In this document: piece by piece, positions 1 through 8,945 of the stretch
Numbering within the stretch: position 1 is the stretch's first letter
How the letters are laid out: each line of letters starts with the position of its first letter
Assembly (NCBI GenBank): GCA_040756375.1
Contig: JBFLZC010000004.1
Coordinates: 124,001 to 188,000, forward strand
Origin: VGSG01 sp040756375
Lineage (GTDB): Bacteria; Desulfobacterota; Desulfomonilia; Desulfomonilales; Desulfomonilaceae
DNA length: 64,000 bases
Reading direction: 5' to 3'
The notes under the pieces: model-generated
The model's input: the letters and a program-made list of their open reading frames with translations, nothing else
Databases searched by the model: none
What the model was told of the DNA's origin: nothing
Translations under genes and position numbers: made by a program

Positions 1-56
1 ATGAAGTCCGCGCAATTCTCAAGAAGACCGGTCTGGAGGAAGTCCTCGACTTCTGA
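1..56 (+). CDS. C-terminal tail of an upstream gene, possibly HdrC
   Basis: Only the last 17 codons are visible. The open frame begins at base 3, reads EVRAILKKTGLEEVLDF and stops with TGA at 54-56. It ends 41 bp before an HdrB gene. HdrC (the small Fe-S subunit of heterodisulfide reductase) normally precedes HdrB, and a short tail of the form 'K-K-T-G-L/F' is in keeping with HdrC C-termini. The family assignment rests on this context and a short resemblance only. The start lies outside the window. Confidence 0.4.
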   Translation, partial: EVRAILKKTGLEEVLDF

Positions 57-97
57 GACGCATTGAAGCAGGCACAATAAGGACCTGAAAGGCTGTC

Positions 98-994
98 ATG
101 AAATACGCGTTGTATCTGGGATGCGCTATCCCCATCAAATACCCCGGGTTTGAAGCCGCGACTCGTCTCGTGTGCGAGCGCCTGGGAATCGAACTGGTCG
201 ATGACTTCCCCTTCTCCTGCTGCCCTCCGCCCACGGGCCTCAAGATGGTCCATTATGACTCCTGGCTCGCGCTTGCCGCGCGCAACTTATGTCTTGCGGA
301 AGAGGCGGGACTGGATCTGCTCACGTTGTGCTCCGGCTGCGTAAATACTCTCAAAGAAGCCAACCAGGTGCTCAAGCACAGCGACGCCAAGCGCCGCAAG
401 GTCAATAAGATCCTCGAAGAGCACAATCGCAAATTCAATGGTACCATCGAGGTCACGCACATTCTGGATGTCTTGTATCAAGACAGCGTGGTGGACAAGC
501 TCATCAAGCTGATGGAAAGGGAAATTCCAATCCGGGTGGGCTGTCATTATGGATGCCACTATTTCAGGCCGCCGCAGATGATGTATCCCAACGAGCTTTC
601 CGAGGCCGAATCGTACGTTCCGGTGAGGATGGATCACCTGCTCTCGATCATCGGAGTGGAACCGACCGAATATTCCAGAAAGTTCCTTTGTTGCGGATCA
701 CCGTTGGGGGCCAACGTCGACTCGGACGCGGGTTACGCCATTGTTGGGCAGAAGCTCCAGTACATTCGGCAGCGTAATATTCAGGCGCTTTCCGTGATCT
801 GCCCCGCGTGCTTCGAGCAATTCGACATGGGCCAGATTGCACTATCTCGCAAGCAAAAAGACCTGCACAAGATTCCCACCTTTTACCTGACCCAGCTCAT
901 CGGCCTCGCTCTTGGATTCAGCTCGAAAGAACTGGGCCTTGATGTGCACCGGGTCAAAGCTAAGAGACTTCTGGAAAGCATAGACGTGGCCTGA
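98..994 (+). CDS. hdrB: CoB-CoM heterodisulfide reductase subunit B-like protein (HdrB)
   Basis: The 298-aa protein carries two CCG (cysteine-rich, PF02754) domains. The first has Cys9 (LGCAIP), the Cys-Cys pair in FSCCPPP and CSGC near residue 80. The second has GCHYGCHY near residue 150, LCCGSP near 200 and CPAC near 230. In the HdrB family these cysteines bind two noncubane [4Fe-4S] clusters that carry out two-electron disulfide chemistry. Length fits the family (about 290 aa). In sulfate reducers and syntrophs HdrB-like subunits belong to soluble Hdr-Flox or membrane Qmo/Hdr-type complexes; the partner proteins lie upstream of the window. The ATG at 98 is close behind the preceding stop, consistent with an operon. 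The exact electron donor cannot be told from this sequence. Confidence 0.9.
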   Translation: MKYALYLGCAIPIKYPGFEAATRLVCERLGIELVDDFPFSCCPPPTGLKMVHYDSWLALAARNLCLAEEAGLDLLTLCSGCVNTLKEANQVLKHSDAKRRKVNKILEEHNRKFNGTIEVTHILDVLYQDSVVDKLIKLMEREIPIRVGCHYGCHYFRPPQMMYPNELSEAESYVPVRMDHLLSIIGVEPTEYSRKFLCCGSPLGANVDSDAGYAIVGQKLQYIRQRNIQALSVICPACFEQFDMGQIALSRKQKDLHKIPTFYLTQLIGLALGFSSKELGLDVHRVKAKRLLESIDVA

Positions 995-1100
995 TCCTTT
1001 TATTGTACGAATGAAGTGACATAGGATGCCGTGCTTCATGGCCTGCTTCAAGCCCATGAAACACCTTCCGGGCGCAAGCACCAGGTAGGCCGACAGCACT

Positions 1101-1155
1101 GGTGGGACGGGCATCTTGCCCGTCATTCATAGACAGGCGAGACGCCTGCCCCACC
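1101..1155. repeat. 55-nt double-hairpin dispersed repeat
   Basis: The unit starts with GGTGGGA, ends with CCCCACC, and contains two short hairpins (GACGGGC/GCCCGTC and a second one built on CAGGCG/CGCCTG). Nearly the same 55 nt occurs in reverse complement at 10553-10607 inside a larger repeat. It lies in the gene-poor stretch 995-1475, where I see no convincing protein gene. Confidence 0.7.
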
Positions 1156-1250
1156 AAAGCCTCTTGCACGCTTTCTCCATTTAATCCGTCACCCGACTCA
1201 GGCAAATAAGTACGAAGAGCCTCTGACGCGGTGCGGCCACCCAGCGGCGG

Positions 1251-1355
1251 TAGGTCGGATTGAGTCCCCTGTTCTGATCGGGACGAAATCCGACATCATG
1301 TCCAAAGCAACCTGTCGGGTTTCGTCCCGCGGTTCGCGGGACTCAACCCGTCCTA
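1251..1355. repeat. Imperfect inverted repeat
   Basis: The left arm near 1251-1268 (TAGGTCGGATTGAGTCCC) pairs with the right arm near 1338-1355 (GGGACTCAACCCGTCCTA) with few mismatches. Smaller self-complementary stretches lie between them. It is probably a palindromic dispersed element; no coding potential is evident. Confidence 0.55.
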
Positions 1356-1422
1356 CCTTGATTCACCGTTTGTTAGGGCAGTGGTATAGGGGCTCAGAGC
1401 TTTGCGCGGCTCCACAAACGAA

Positions 1423-1446
1423 AAAGGGCGGCACTGTCCGCCCTTT
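1423..1446 (-). terminator. Rho-independent terminator for the 68-aa gene
   Basis: A perfect 9-bp stem (AAAGGGCGG/CCGCCCTTT) with a 6-nt loop is followed, on the minus strand, by a run of T residues. It begins about 30 bp after the stop of the small minus-strand gene at 1476, which is the right place and orientation for its terminator. Confidence 0.75.
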
Positions 1447-1475
1447 GACTCCAGTTCAACCCGTGCCTCAGCCGA

Positions 1476-1682
1476 CTATTTGCAGCGCCCGAACGTCGCG
1501 CAACGTGCGCCTGGAATGCCGATGTGATCGGGCGCGAAGACTTTCGCCGTGGCTCTCGTTTCTGAGAGCGCAACGTGCAAACGACGTTCATCCGTGCACA
1601 CGCACTCGCTAAGATTTGCGTAAGCTTCCACGAAGTTTCCCTCTGCAAGCTTTACGATATCAGAACGTGTTGTCGATTCCAT
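1476..1682 (-). CDS. Small cysteine-containing hypothetical protein
   Basis: The predicted protein is 68 aa, starts MESTTRSDIVKLAEGNF and has four cysteines (residues 27, 29, 61, 67). The start was chosen because the ATG at 1682 is preceded by GGAGG six bases upstream, whereas upstream in-frame starts lack a good site. A clean rho-independent terminator follows at 1446-1423. Together these signals argue that this short frame is a real monocistronic gene. I do not recognise a family. The CxC and C-x5-C spacing could bind metal, but that is speculation. Confidence 0.5.
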   Translation of the reverse strand: MESTTRSDIVKLAEGNFVEAYANLSECVCTDERRLHVALSETRATAKVFAPDHIGIPGARCATFGRCK

Positions 1683-1992
1683 TTTCCGCCTCCAAAGGAC
1701 ATCACTCATGGGCCTGCTTGCGGCCCCTTGCCTTGAACTAAGCGTAAGCATCCGACGTGTCATGGGCAAGGAGACTCAAATGACCAAGAGTGTAGCAAGG
1801 CTCCGCGCAGCCCGTATGGATTCAGAGCTGAGTTCACGCATATTTGCACGGTATCCCCGTGTAGTAGCGGGATCACGGTTTGGTCGAGTATCGGAGAATC
1901 CGGCAAGAACTTTACTCAAATAGGCAAACATGCGAAGGGTCAGCCTGCTATCATTTTACCAATGTGGCCTCTTGTCTAAAGGAGAGAAAAAC
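1683..1992. other. Intergenic region, probably divergent promoters
   Basis: This 310-bp gap separates the minus-strand 68-aa gene from the plus-strand DUF362 gene, so both promoters should lie here. I see no pair of -35/-10 boxes good enough to name and no structured RNA. Confidence 0.4.
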
Positions 1993-3009
1993 ATGGAAAG
2001 GCAGATTTCGCGTCGCAGTTTTCTGAAGAAAAGTGCGATCGCGCTGGGTACTGTTGCCGTATGCGATTTCAAAGGCATGGGCAGCACTGTTGCCGCAGGA
2101 CAGAATAGATCCCAAGTATTTTTTACGAAGGATATCAGTATCAACGGATTGCTGAAAATCTATTCCAAAATCAATCAAGGCATGACAGGCAAAATAGGCA
2201 TCAAGTTACACAGCGGTGAGCCGGATGGGCCGAACCTGTTGCCTATAGAGCTCATCAAGGGCCTGCAGCCGCATATTCCGAACAGCACCATAGTGGAATG
2301 CAACGTTCTGTATCCGAGTCCGAGGAAAACCACAAAAGGCCACCTGGAAACTCTGAAGACCAATGGATTCCATTTTTGTCCGGTCGACATAATGGATGCG
2401 GACGGCGATGCCACGCTTCCCATACCGGGGATGCGTGAATTTCTTGATGCATGGTTGGACCCCACATTGACAGAGCGCCCCTTTACTCCTGGGGTGCATC
2501 TCACAGAGGTCGCCGTGGGAAAGAATCTTTTGAACTACGATTCGCTCTTGGTCTACACCCACTTCAAGGGCCATACGAGCGGCGGTTTTGGCGGATCGCT
2601 CAAAAACATCGCCATAGGTTGTGCGTCAGGGCAGGTGGGCAAACGGCAGATCCACGGCGAGGGTTGGCCTAAAGGGCCTCTCTTCCTGGAGCGCATGGTC
2701 GAGGCGGGCAAGGCGATCACCGGGCATTTCGGCCAGCATATCACGTATATCAATGTCCTGAAGAACATCTCCGTGGACTGCGACTGCAATGCGCATGGAG
2801 CAAAGCCTACCTGTGACGATATCGGAATACTCGGTTCAACGGATATTTTGGCCATAGACAAGGCTTCGGTCGACTTGGTGTATGCGATGCCGGAAGAGCA
2901 ACGCCGCGATGTGGTGGAACGCATTGAGTCCCGAAGCGGGCCGCACCAGCTCGAATACATGAAGACGCTGAACATGGGAAATGATCAGTATGAGCTGGTC
3001 ACGCTCTGA
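1993..3009 (+). CDS. Tat-exported DUF362 domain protein
   Basis: The 338-aa protein starts MERQISRRSFLKKSAIALG, a twin-arginine signal (RRSFLKK) followed by a hydrophobic stretch, so it is probably folded with a cofactor before export. The body is a DUF362 domain, including the family signatures HFKGHTSGGFGGSLKNIAIGC near residue 200 and a DCDC motif followed by DIGILGS-TDILAIDKAS near 290. The start at 1993 is preceded by AAAGGAGAG; the frame is open further upstream without a better site. DUF362 proteins are often linked to Fe-S or corrinoid redox chemistry, but no reaction is established. A second DUF362 protein with ferredoxin motifs follows about 150 bp downstream. Confidence 0.85.
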   Translation: MERQISRRSFLKKSAIALGTVAVCDFKGMGSTVAAGQNRSQVFFTKDISINGLLKIYSKINQGMTGKIGIKLHSGEPDGPNLLPIELIKGLQPHIPNSTIVECNVLYPSPRKTTKGHLETLKTNGFHFCPVDIMDADGDATLPIPGMREFLDAWLDPTLTERPFTPGVHLTEVAVGKNLLNYDSLLVYTHFKGHTSGGFGGSLKNIAIGCASGQVGKRQIHGEGWPKGPLFLERMVEAGKAITGHFGQHITYINVLKNISVDCDCNAHGAKPTCDDIGILGSTDILAIDKASVDLVYAMPEEQRRDVVERIESRSGPHQLEYMKTLNMGNDQYELVTL

Positions 3010-3160
3010 GGGAAAAAAGTATCCAGCGCTTGAGCGAGGGATACCTTAAGACCACGTTACCCAAGAACACGGGAATCGGATTCCAGGAAACCGTTTCCGA
3101 CGTTGCCGTTCCAGTAACGTCCAAGAAAAGCAATCCTGGAAACAGAAAATTGGAGGAGCT

Positions 3161-4294
3161 ATGTCTGTTCCGGTTTATCTGGCGGAACTCACTATCAAGA
3201 ACCCATCGGATCATCGTCTAGCCAAGATCAAACGGCTTTGCGATGTGGTCGGCCTGGCGGAAAAGGTAAGGCCGCTCGGCAAGGGTGGCGAGGACGAGGT
3301 GGTTGCCATCAAGCTGCATTTCGGCGAGACGGGCAACGATACCTATTTGCACCCGACTTTCGCGCGGCAGGTCGTGGACTGTGTGAAAGCAGCGGGCGGC
3401 CGTCCCTTCCTTTCGGACACATGCACGCTTTACAAATCCACTCGACACAACGCCGTGGATCATCTGGAAACAGCCTACCGTCACGGCTTCACGCCCTACG
3501 TCGTGGACGCGCCCCTGATTATCGCCGATGGCGTGACGAGCAAGTGCTATGAGGAAGTCTCCGTCAATCTGAAGCACTTCGCCACGGTCAAGATCGCACA
3601 GGCCTTTCGCTCCGCTAACGCCATGGTGGTGCTCTCCCATTTCAAGGCTCACATGATGGGCGGCTTCGGAGGTGCACTCAAGAACCTCGCCATGGGCTGC
3701 GCTCCACAGGCGGGGAAAATCGACCAACACGGCCGAAATGTGGTGATATACCCCGGCTGCCTAGGCTGCGGGGAGTGCGTGAAGGTGTGCCCGCAGTCTG
3801 CGCTCTCGTTGGAAAAAGTCGGAAAACGCCGCCACGCCGTCATCGACAAATCCCGCTGCATCGGCTGCTACGAATGCGTGACCGTGTGCAAGCAAGGGGT
3901 GATCGGTATTGACGAACCCGGTGAATACACGTCCTTTGTCGAACGCATGGTGGAATACGCCTACGGCGCGGTGCAGAGCAAGGAAGGCCGCATCTGCTAC
4001 TTGAATTTCCTAATGAACGTGACCACGCAGTGCGACTGCGCCGGGTGGTCGGAGCCGGCGCTCGTGCCGGATTTGGGCATACTCGCGTCAAGCGATCCCG
4101 TTGCTGTGGATACGGCCTGCTTCGATCTGGTGAATATGGCCCCCAACCTCATCCATTTGGAAGGGCACGATCTGCATTCTTGCGGTTACGACAAATTCGC
4201 GGCGCTCCGTCCGAACACCCGCGGCGAGCATCAAGTGGAGTATGCTGAAGCAATCGGCATGGGCTCACGCGAATATGAACTGATCAAGGTGTAA
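3161..4294 (+). CDS. DUF362 protein with two 4Fe-4S ferredoxin clusters
   Basis: The 377-aa protein has a split DUF362 domain (conserved HFKAHMMGGFGGALKNLAMGC near residue 165) with a bacterial 2[4Fe-4S] ferredoxin insertion. The first cluster motif is CLGCGECVKVCP near residue 205 and the second is CIGCYECVTVC near 238. A DCAG motif and DLGILASSDPVAVD follow. There is no signal peptide, so this is probably a cytoplasmic electron carrier or redox enzyme, in contrast to the Tat-exported paralogue upstream. GGAGGAGCT lies immediately before the ATG. The reaction is unknown. Confidence 0.88.
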   Translation: MSVPVYLAELTIKNPSDHRLAKIKRLCDVVGLAEKVRPLGKGGEDEVVAIKLHFGETGNDTYLHPTFARQVVDCVKAAGGRPFLSDTCTLYKSTRHNAVDHLETAYRHGFTPYVVDAPLIIADGVTSKCYEEVSVNLKHFATVKIAQAFRSANAMVVLSHFKAHMMGGFGGALKNLAMGCAPQAGKIDQHGRNVVIYPGCLGCGECVKVCPQSALSLEKVGKRRHAVIDKSRCIGCYECVTVCKQGVIGIDEPGEYTSFVERMVEYAYGAVQSKEGRICYLNFLMNVTTQCDCAGWSEPALVPDLGILASSDPVAVDTACFDLVNMAPNLIHLEGHDLHSCGYDKFAALRPNTRGEHQVEYAEAIGMGSREYELIKV

Positions 4295-4320
4295 GACCCT
4301 TCGGAATTACAGAAGGTAAA

Positions 4321-5076
4321 ATGGAAGAAAGGCGCAGTATCATGAACAGAGGACTCGCTGTAATCTTGGCAGACGTTCTTATCTTAGCGTTTATCATCGC
4401 AACCAGTTTGGAGGCGCAGACCATGAAAAGCGAAGGCTTGAACGCCAAACAGGCAACAATCGTCACCATTGCGGCCTTCACCGCAAACGGGGATCTGCAG
4501 AAACTGAAAACGGCCCTGAACGATGGCTTGGATGCCGGTTTGACTGTCAACGAAATCAAGGAAATCCTCGTGCAGATGTACGCCTATGCAGGATTTCCCC
4601 GCAGCCTGAATGGCATCTTTACGTTCATGGGCGTCATGGAAGAGCGAGAGCAGAAAGGCATCAAGGACGAGCCTGGCAAGGAGGCAAGCCCCCTGCCTGC
4701 CAACTTAGACAAGGACAAATACGGAGAAGAAGTTCTCAAAAGGCTTACCGGAACGCAGGTCGCACCGGTCAAGAGCGGGTACCAGTTATTCGTCCCCGCA
4801 ATTGATACCTTCTTGAAGGAACACCTGTTCGCGGACATCTTCGGACGCGACAACCTGGATATTCAGAGAAGAGAGATCGCAACCATTTCGGCCCTGGCAA
4901 GCATGGAAGGAGTAAATCCCATGCTGCAGTTCCATCTTAACGCCGGGATGAATGTCGGGCTGACCGAATCTCAGCTCAGGAGTCTGATATCCGTGGTCGA
5001 ATCCAGGGTTGGAAAGAAAGAGGCAGATAATGCGAACGAAATTCTGAGCAAGGTCTTAAGCAGCAGGGCAAACTAA
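4321..5076 (+). CDS. Exported carboxymuconolactone decarboxylase (CMD)-family protein
   Basis: The 251-aa protein has a short charged N-terminus and a hydrophobic segment (LAVILADVLILAFIIATSL) typical of a signal peptide. Two CMD-like helical repeats follow, about residues 45-115 and 175-245. The first has the MYAYAGFPRSLNG signature; the second resembles it (REIATISALASM...LNAGMNVGLTESQL). The AhpD CxxC pair is absent, so it is not a thiol peroxidase partner. It lies 26 bp after the ferredoxin-DUF362 gene, so co-transcription is likely. GAAGGTAAA precedes ATG 4321; ATG 4342 is an alternative start. Confidence 0.8.
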   Translation: MEERRSIMNRGLAVILADVLILAFIIATSLEAQTMKSEGLNAKQATIVTIAAFTANGDLQKLKTALNDGLDAGLTVNEIKEILVQMYAYAGFPRSLNGIFTFMGVMEEREQKGIKDEPGKEASPLPANLDKDKYGEEVLKRLTGTQVAPVKSGYQLFVPAIDTFLKEHLFADIFGRDNLDIQRREIATISALASMEGVNPMLQFHLNAGMNVGLTESQLRSLISVVESRVGKKEADNANEILSKVLSSRAN

Positions 5077-5173
5077 AGCTCTGCGGCTGCAGATACACAC
5101 GTTCAAAGGTAGAGAGCGGGAGCGAACGCCCTCAACAGTAATCTTGCAGAGCTATCAAGCAGAAGGAACCCTC

Positions 5174-5818
5174 ATGAAAGCTATAGCCATAAACGGAAGC
5201 CCCAGACCTGGGGGCAATACGGAGATCATGCTCAAGAAAGTGCTCGAACCGCTGGAAGCAGCAGGCTGGAGCACCGGGTACCGGCAAATCGGCGGAAAAC
5301 CTGTGCGGGGCTGCATGGCCTGCTTCAAGTGCTTCGAGAAGAAGAACGGGAGATGTGTCGTCGAGAAAGACCGTATGAACGATTACCTGGAACAGATCTA
5401 CGCTGCTGATGCAGTTATCCTCGGTTCCCCGACCTATTTCGCAGATGTAACCTCCGAGATGAAGGCTCTGATCGATCGAGCCGGCTTTGTGGCACTGGCC
5501 AATGGCGGACTGCTGAGGGGAAAGATCGGCGCCGCAGTTGTGGCAGTCCGACGCGGCGGTGCGACCCACGTTTTCGACACCATCAATCACATGTTCCTCC
5601 TGTCTTCTATGATTGTGCCCGGATCCATCTATTGGAACCTTGGCATGGGCAGCGACAAAGGCGACGTGCTTGGCGACGAGGAAGCCATGCGGAATATGAA
5701 CCATCTCGGGCAAGCCATCGGTTGGCTCGGGAAAGCCATAGCCTCCGTCCCCGATGCCTTTCCCATTCCCCCGTATAATGTTGAGTTGCCTCAGTTGCAG
5801 GAACAGGTTTCCGCTTGA
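5174..5818 (+). CDS. NADPH-dependent FMN reductase / iron-sulfur flavoprotein (Isf-like)
   Basis: The 214-aa protein begins MKAIAINGSPRPGGNTEIML, the phosphate-binding loop of the flavodoxin-like FMN reductase fold. A cysteine motif CMACFKCFEKKNGRC (C-x2-C-x2-C-x7-C) follows near residue 46, as in archaeal and deltaproteobacterial iron-sulfur flavoproteins that bind one [4Fe-4S] next to FMN. GSPTYFADVTSEMKALIDRAG is also typical of this family. The ATG at 5174 is preceded by AAGGAACC. It probably passes electrons between ferredoxin and a small acceptor. It follows the CMD gene in the same direction. Confidence 0.85.
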   Translation: MKAIAINGSPRPGGNTEIMLKKVLEPLEAAGWSTGYRQIGGKPVRGCMACFKCFEKKNGRCVVEKDRMNDYLEQIYAADAVILGSPTYFADVTSEMKALIDRAGFVALANGGLLRGKIGAAVVAVRRGGATHVFDTINHMFLLSSMIVPGSIYWNLGMGSDKGDVLGDEEAMRNMNHLGQAIGWLGKAIASVPDAFPIPPYNVELPQLQEQVSA

Positions 5819-6008
5819 GGATCAAGCGGCATTGAAGGGCCTCGCTACCTCGATGTGTACAGAAAGCAAGGATTTGTGGGAGCGGCAATAGCCAAGCTTA
5901 ATGCCATCAAGAAGTTATGGGTGGCACAAGCCGCTAACGTACCACGAATCGGGCGCGGACGAGTTACAGAAGGAACCTGTCGAACAGGTCCCCTTTCATA
6001 TGAGCGAC

Positions 6009-6983
6009 CTACAATCCCAATTGGGTCAGTTCCTGAGTCGAGTACTCGCGCAACCTGGCGATGTCCCTAGTTGGAGCAGTCCCGAATAGGCGGCTGTATT
6101 CCCTGCTGAACTGCGAAGCGCTCACATACCCCACGTGCGAACTCGCGGTACTCGCGTCCATCATCTTGGACAACATAAGACGCCTCGCCTCTTGAAGGCG
6201 CAGCACCTTTTGGTACTGCAGGGGGCTCATTGAGGTGACGGACTTGAAGTGCTGGTGGAATGAGGAAACGCTCATGTGCGCCAACTCCGCCAAATCTTCG
6301 ACTTTCATCTGTTGGGAGAAATTCGCACGCAACCAGGACACTGCTTTTGCGATTCCGTTTACATTGGATTCCGCAAGCCCGAGCTGTGCCACCCGGACAC
6401 CGATGGGACTGCGCAATAGACGGATCAGAATCTCATCGATTACCAGGGGGGCGAGCAGTTCAGCGTCTCCGGGCTGTGCCATCAAATCGAGCAACCTTGT
6501 TGCTGCCTTGATGATGCTCACGTTGATCTGACCGACGTACAAACCTCGGCTCTCGTGAACTCGAGGCAGACCGTGCGGATACACCTTCAAGACCAGCTCG
6601 GCGATCTTGTGCGGATCGAGAACCAGCTTGAAACCGAGGAAAGGTTCGGAGTAGCTGGCTCGCGTGATCCGCCCCGTCACTGGCAGATCAACGGAGTAAA
6701 CGAGCATACGTGACGCGTCATACTCATAGACCTCTTGCCCCAGCATGACGCTCTTTGATCCCTGCGCGACGATGCATAAGGCTGGTTGTGCCACGCCGTG
6801 CATCAACTCCGTGTTCGCTTGTGAGTGGCGAATGGCGTGCACCCCAGGGATGCGTAGTTCAAAGACACCGTCATGGGGGGCATAAGCCGCAATCAGACCG
6901 GCCAACCTGACCACGTCCGGTTCGCTTGACCTCACGACGGTGTGTGCTTGCGGTGAATGCGAGTTCTGGTCAATAGACTTCAA
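6009..6983 (-). CDS. AraC-family transcriptional regulator
   Basis: The 324-aa protein has an N-terminal AraC_N/cupin-like effector domain (roughly residues 35-200, with AQPALCIVAQGSKSVMLG as in the PF06719 group). The C-terminal double helix-turn-helix spans about 215-310 (VEDLAELAHMSVSSFHQHFKSVTSMSPLQYQK... then FSREYSRLFG). It is convergent with the flavoprotein gene and last in line behind the DUF362 and DUF6599 genes on the same strand. It may control the flanking redox genes, but no operator was identified. Confidence 0.9.
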   Translation of the reverse strand: MKSIDQNSHSPQAHTVVRSSEPDVVRLAGLIAAYAPHDGVFELRIPGVHAIRHSQANTELMHGVAQPALCIVAQGSKSVMLGQEVYEYDASRMLVYSVDLPVTGRITRASYSEPFLGFKLVLDPHKIAELVLKVYPHGLPRVHESRGLYVGQINVSIIKAATRLLDLMAQPGDAELLAPLVIDEILIRLLRSPIGVRVAQLGLAESNVNGIAKAVSWLRANFSQQMKVEDLAELAHMSVSSFHQHFKSVTSMSPLQYQKVLRLQEARRLMLSKMMDASTASSHVGYVSASQFSREYSRLFGTAPTRDIARLREYSTQELTQLGL

Positions 6984-7039
6984 TGGTAGTGCCTCCCCGG
7001 CACGGTCTGTCAGCTTGGGCGGACGCTGCTCCCCGATGC

Positions 7040-7927
7040 TCAGATCAGTAATTCATCTGCCCAGCCTAATTTGATAAGCTGAATACGGTTCAGGTCACTG
7101 GTCCCGATGTGATACGTTTTGTCAGCCGCCATAATATGTGTGGGTGGAACGTCCAGAGCCCGGTCTTCGCCGAAAAAGGCGATCCGCTTCGCCTGAAGCA
7201 GATGAGCGCCTACAGCATCCACTGCTACAGGATCGGTTCCCACGATAAGCCCGCCGTAGGGCCAGACGTATCTTCTGTCAAAGAAATTGGCTCCCCGTCC
7301 ATAAAACTGGGGCGTGAGGGCACTGAGAATGTTCAGTCGGGTCTTTCCCTTCACGATGGGATAGGTCCATATTTTGCCTAGGGGCGAGCAACCCTCATCA
7401 TGGTAGGAGGACGGATCGGGGACAAACATAATGTAATTCTTCAGACAGGTCCCCACACCGGACCAATGGTGGGTCCTCAACGGCCGCACATTGATGAGAG
7501 CGGTAGCTTTGAGGAAGACCGGGTTACGCAGGACACCCCGGTCGTCAATAGCTATATCTTTTTCTGCGACTCCCACATCCAATAGACGACGCCCAATGGC
7601 TGCTTCCAATTCCTTGGGAGTCGGCATCCGGGACCATGAGTTACTCTTAATGCCCACGATGTCCGAACTCTTGATGAGCTTCTGCCAGGCTTCCGCCGAG
7701 TCCTTTGTATCTAGAAGGCTCCTGACGGCTTCATCCAGCATGGATTGCAGAATCTCCCCTTGGACTTTGCCATCGCTTCCTACCACCTCGGCATTCCGGA
7801 TGAGCACAACTCTTGCGGTTGGCTCCGCCTTAACCTCTTCCAGGATCCCTCCCCCAAGAGTAGCGGCCATTGCGGTTCCTGCGGCTACCCCTAGAAAATC
7901 CCTCCGGGTGATAATTCTTTCTTTCAT
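7040..7927 (-). CDS. Tat-exported DUF362 protein
   Basis: The 295-aa protein starts MKERIITRRDFLGVAAGTAMAAT, a classic Tat signal (RRDFLG). The DUF362 domain follows, with WSRMPTPKELEAAIGRRL, an HHWSGVGTCLKNYIMF segment (equivalent of the GGFGGALKN signature) and VGTDPVAVDAVGAHLL near residue 220. GAAGGGAG lies about 10 bp upstream of the chosen start; the frame stays open further upstream only because it overlaps the preceding gene. It follows the DUF6599 gene by 58 bp on the same strand. Members of this subgroup are often described as cell-envelope oxidoreductase-like proteins, but function is unproven. Confidence 0.8.
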   Translation of the reverse strand: MKERIITRRDFLGVAAGTAMAATLGGGILEEVKAEPTARVVLIRNAEVVGSDGKVQGEILQSMLDEAVRSLLDTKDSAEAWQKLIKSSDIVGIKSNSWSRMPTPKELEAAIGRRLLDVGVAEKDIAIDDRGVLRNPVFLKATALINVRPLRTHHWSGVGTCLKNYIMFVPDPSSYHDEGCSPLGKIWTYPIVKGKTRLNILSALTPQFYGRGANFFDRRYVWPYGGLIVGTDPVAVDAVGAHLLQAKRIAFFGEDRALDVPPTHIMAADKTYHIGTSDLNRIQLIKLGWADELLI

Positions 7928-7985
7928 CTGGCACAAACTCCCTTCTGTGTGGGTTTCAAATACCCGCAGAAAACATTTCCTCTCC

Positions 7986-8945
7986 CTAACGTTTTCTAAG
8001 AAGCTTCTGTTCTGTTGCTTTGACCAGCGCCTCGGCCTCGGCTGCCGCGGGAGCTTCAAAGACGACGACAACGACTTTATCCCGTTGCCGGGCCATGGTC
8101 CACTTCTGGTCTTCCGTCTTCACGAAATCTTTTCCCTCGGCATCAGGAAGGTACGCCGCGATGAAACTCTGATAGGCATCTCTTGCTTCCTTCGCGCTGG
8201 GATATCGGACAAGGAGCAGGTGGGCTTTCTGTCTTTCTCGAGTGTATTGCGCGAGTACAGCTTCCGTCCTCCGGCTCAGGTTCAGGATATTCTCATGAGC
8301 TACGAAGAACCGCAGGTTCAGGAGAACATGACTCCTGAGATAGCGAACACTCCGATCGTCCAGTCCAAGCTCCTTGCCGGGAATAAGCTCAACCAATTCG
8401 GGCTCCGGCCCCATCCCCTGGATTGAATCTGCCGTGGCTCTGCCCATTGTTAGAATAGCCGACTCGACCTCGGCGCCTCCTCCGTCCGCATAAATACTGA
8501 CAAAATACTTTCCTTTCCAGAACCGGAGTAATCCGCCTCCAAACTCGGATCCCTGGCCGATCCCGACAGCTTCATCCTGGCGCTCAAAAGAGAAGACTCC
8601 ATAAGCATCCTCTGAAGAGGCCATCTCATAGAGTTCCACGGTGATAGAGGGTTGATTCGACTTCTCAAACTTCCGAACTCTGACGCCCTGAAAGCCGTAC
8701 GCCAGATAGAGTTCCGCCGCTCCATCGATATACTCGAAAACCGTTTTGGAATCGTACTTCGTCTCCTTCCCGTCCCACGTCCAGCCCGCTGCTTCAATTG
8801 GCAGAGAGATCTCCGGATTCATCTTTCCCTTTTGCTCCCCTTCGACGATTTCGGCCATCGTGAATGCCCAAACCATGATGACAAGACAAGCCCAAATCTT
8901 CGTATCGATTCCCTGGTGGGTGGCCCTCTTACTACGCCTTAGCAT
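7986..8945 (-). CDS. DUF6599-like exported protein
   Basis: The 319-aa protein has an N-terminal hydrophobic segment (IWACLVIMVWAFTMAEIVEG) that should act as a signal peptide. The family pattern GWTWDGKETKYDSKTVFEYIDGAAELYLAYGF comes early, then YEMASSEDAYGVFSFER, as in DUF6599 proteins that occur beside DUF362 genes. The ATG at 8945 is preceded by AAGGGA at good distance. The C-terminus (EAPAAAEAEALVKATEQKLL) is helical. Biochemical role is unknown; linkage to the DUF362 gene suggests a joint envelope function. Confidence 0.7.
   Translation of the reverse strand: MLRRSKRATHQGIDTKIWACLVIMVWAFTMAEIVEGEQKGKMNPEISLPIEAAGWTWDGKETKYDSKTVFEYIDGAAELYLAYGFQGVRVRKFEKSNQPSITVELYEMASSEDAYGVFSFERQDEAVGIGQGSEFGGGLLRFWKGKYFVSIYADGGGAEVESAILTMGRATADSIQGMGPEPELVELIPGKELGLDDRSVRYLRSHVLLNLRFFVAHENILNLSRRTEAVLAQYTRERQKAHLLLVRYPSAKEARDAYQSFIAAYLPDAEGKDFVKTEDQKWTMARQRDKVVVVVFEAPAAAEAEALVKATEQKLLRKR

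Noticed and set aside
7491..8426. 311-aa plus-strand frame spanning the DUF362/DUF6599 junction
   Set aside because: It is a shadow of two good minus-strand genes, with no motif.
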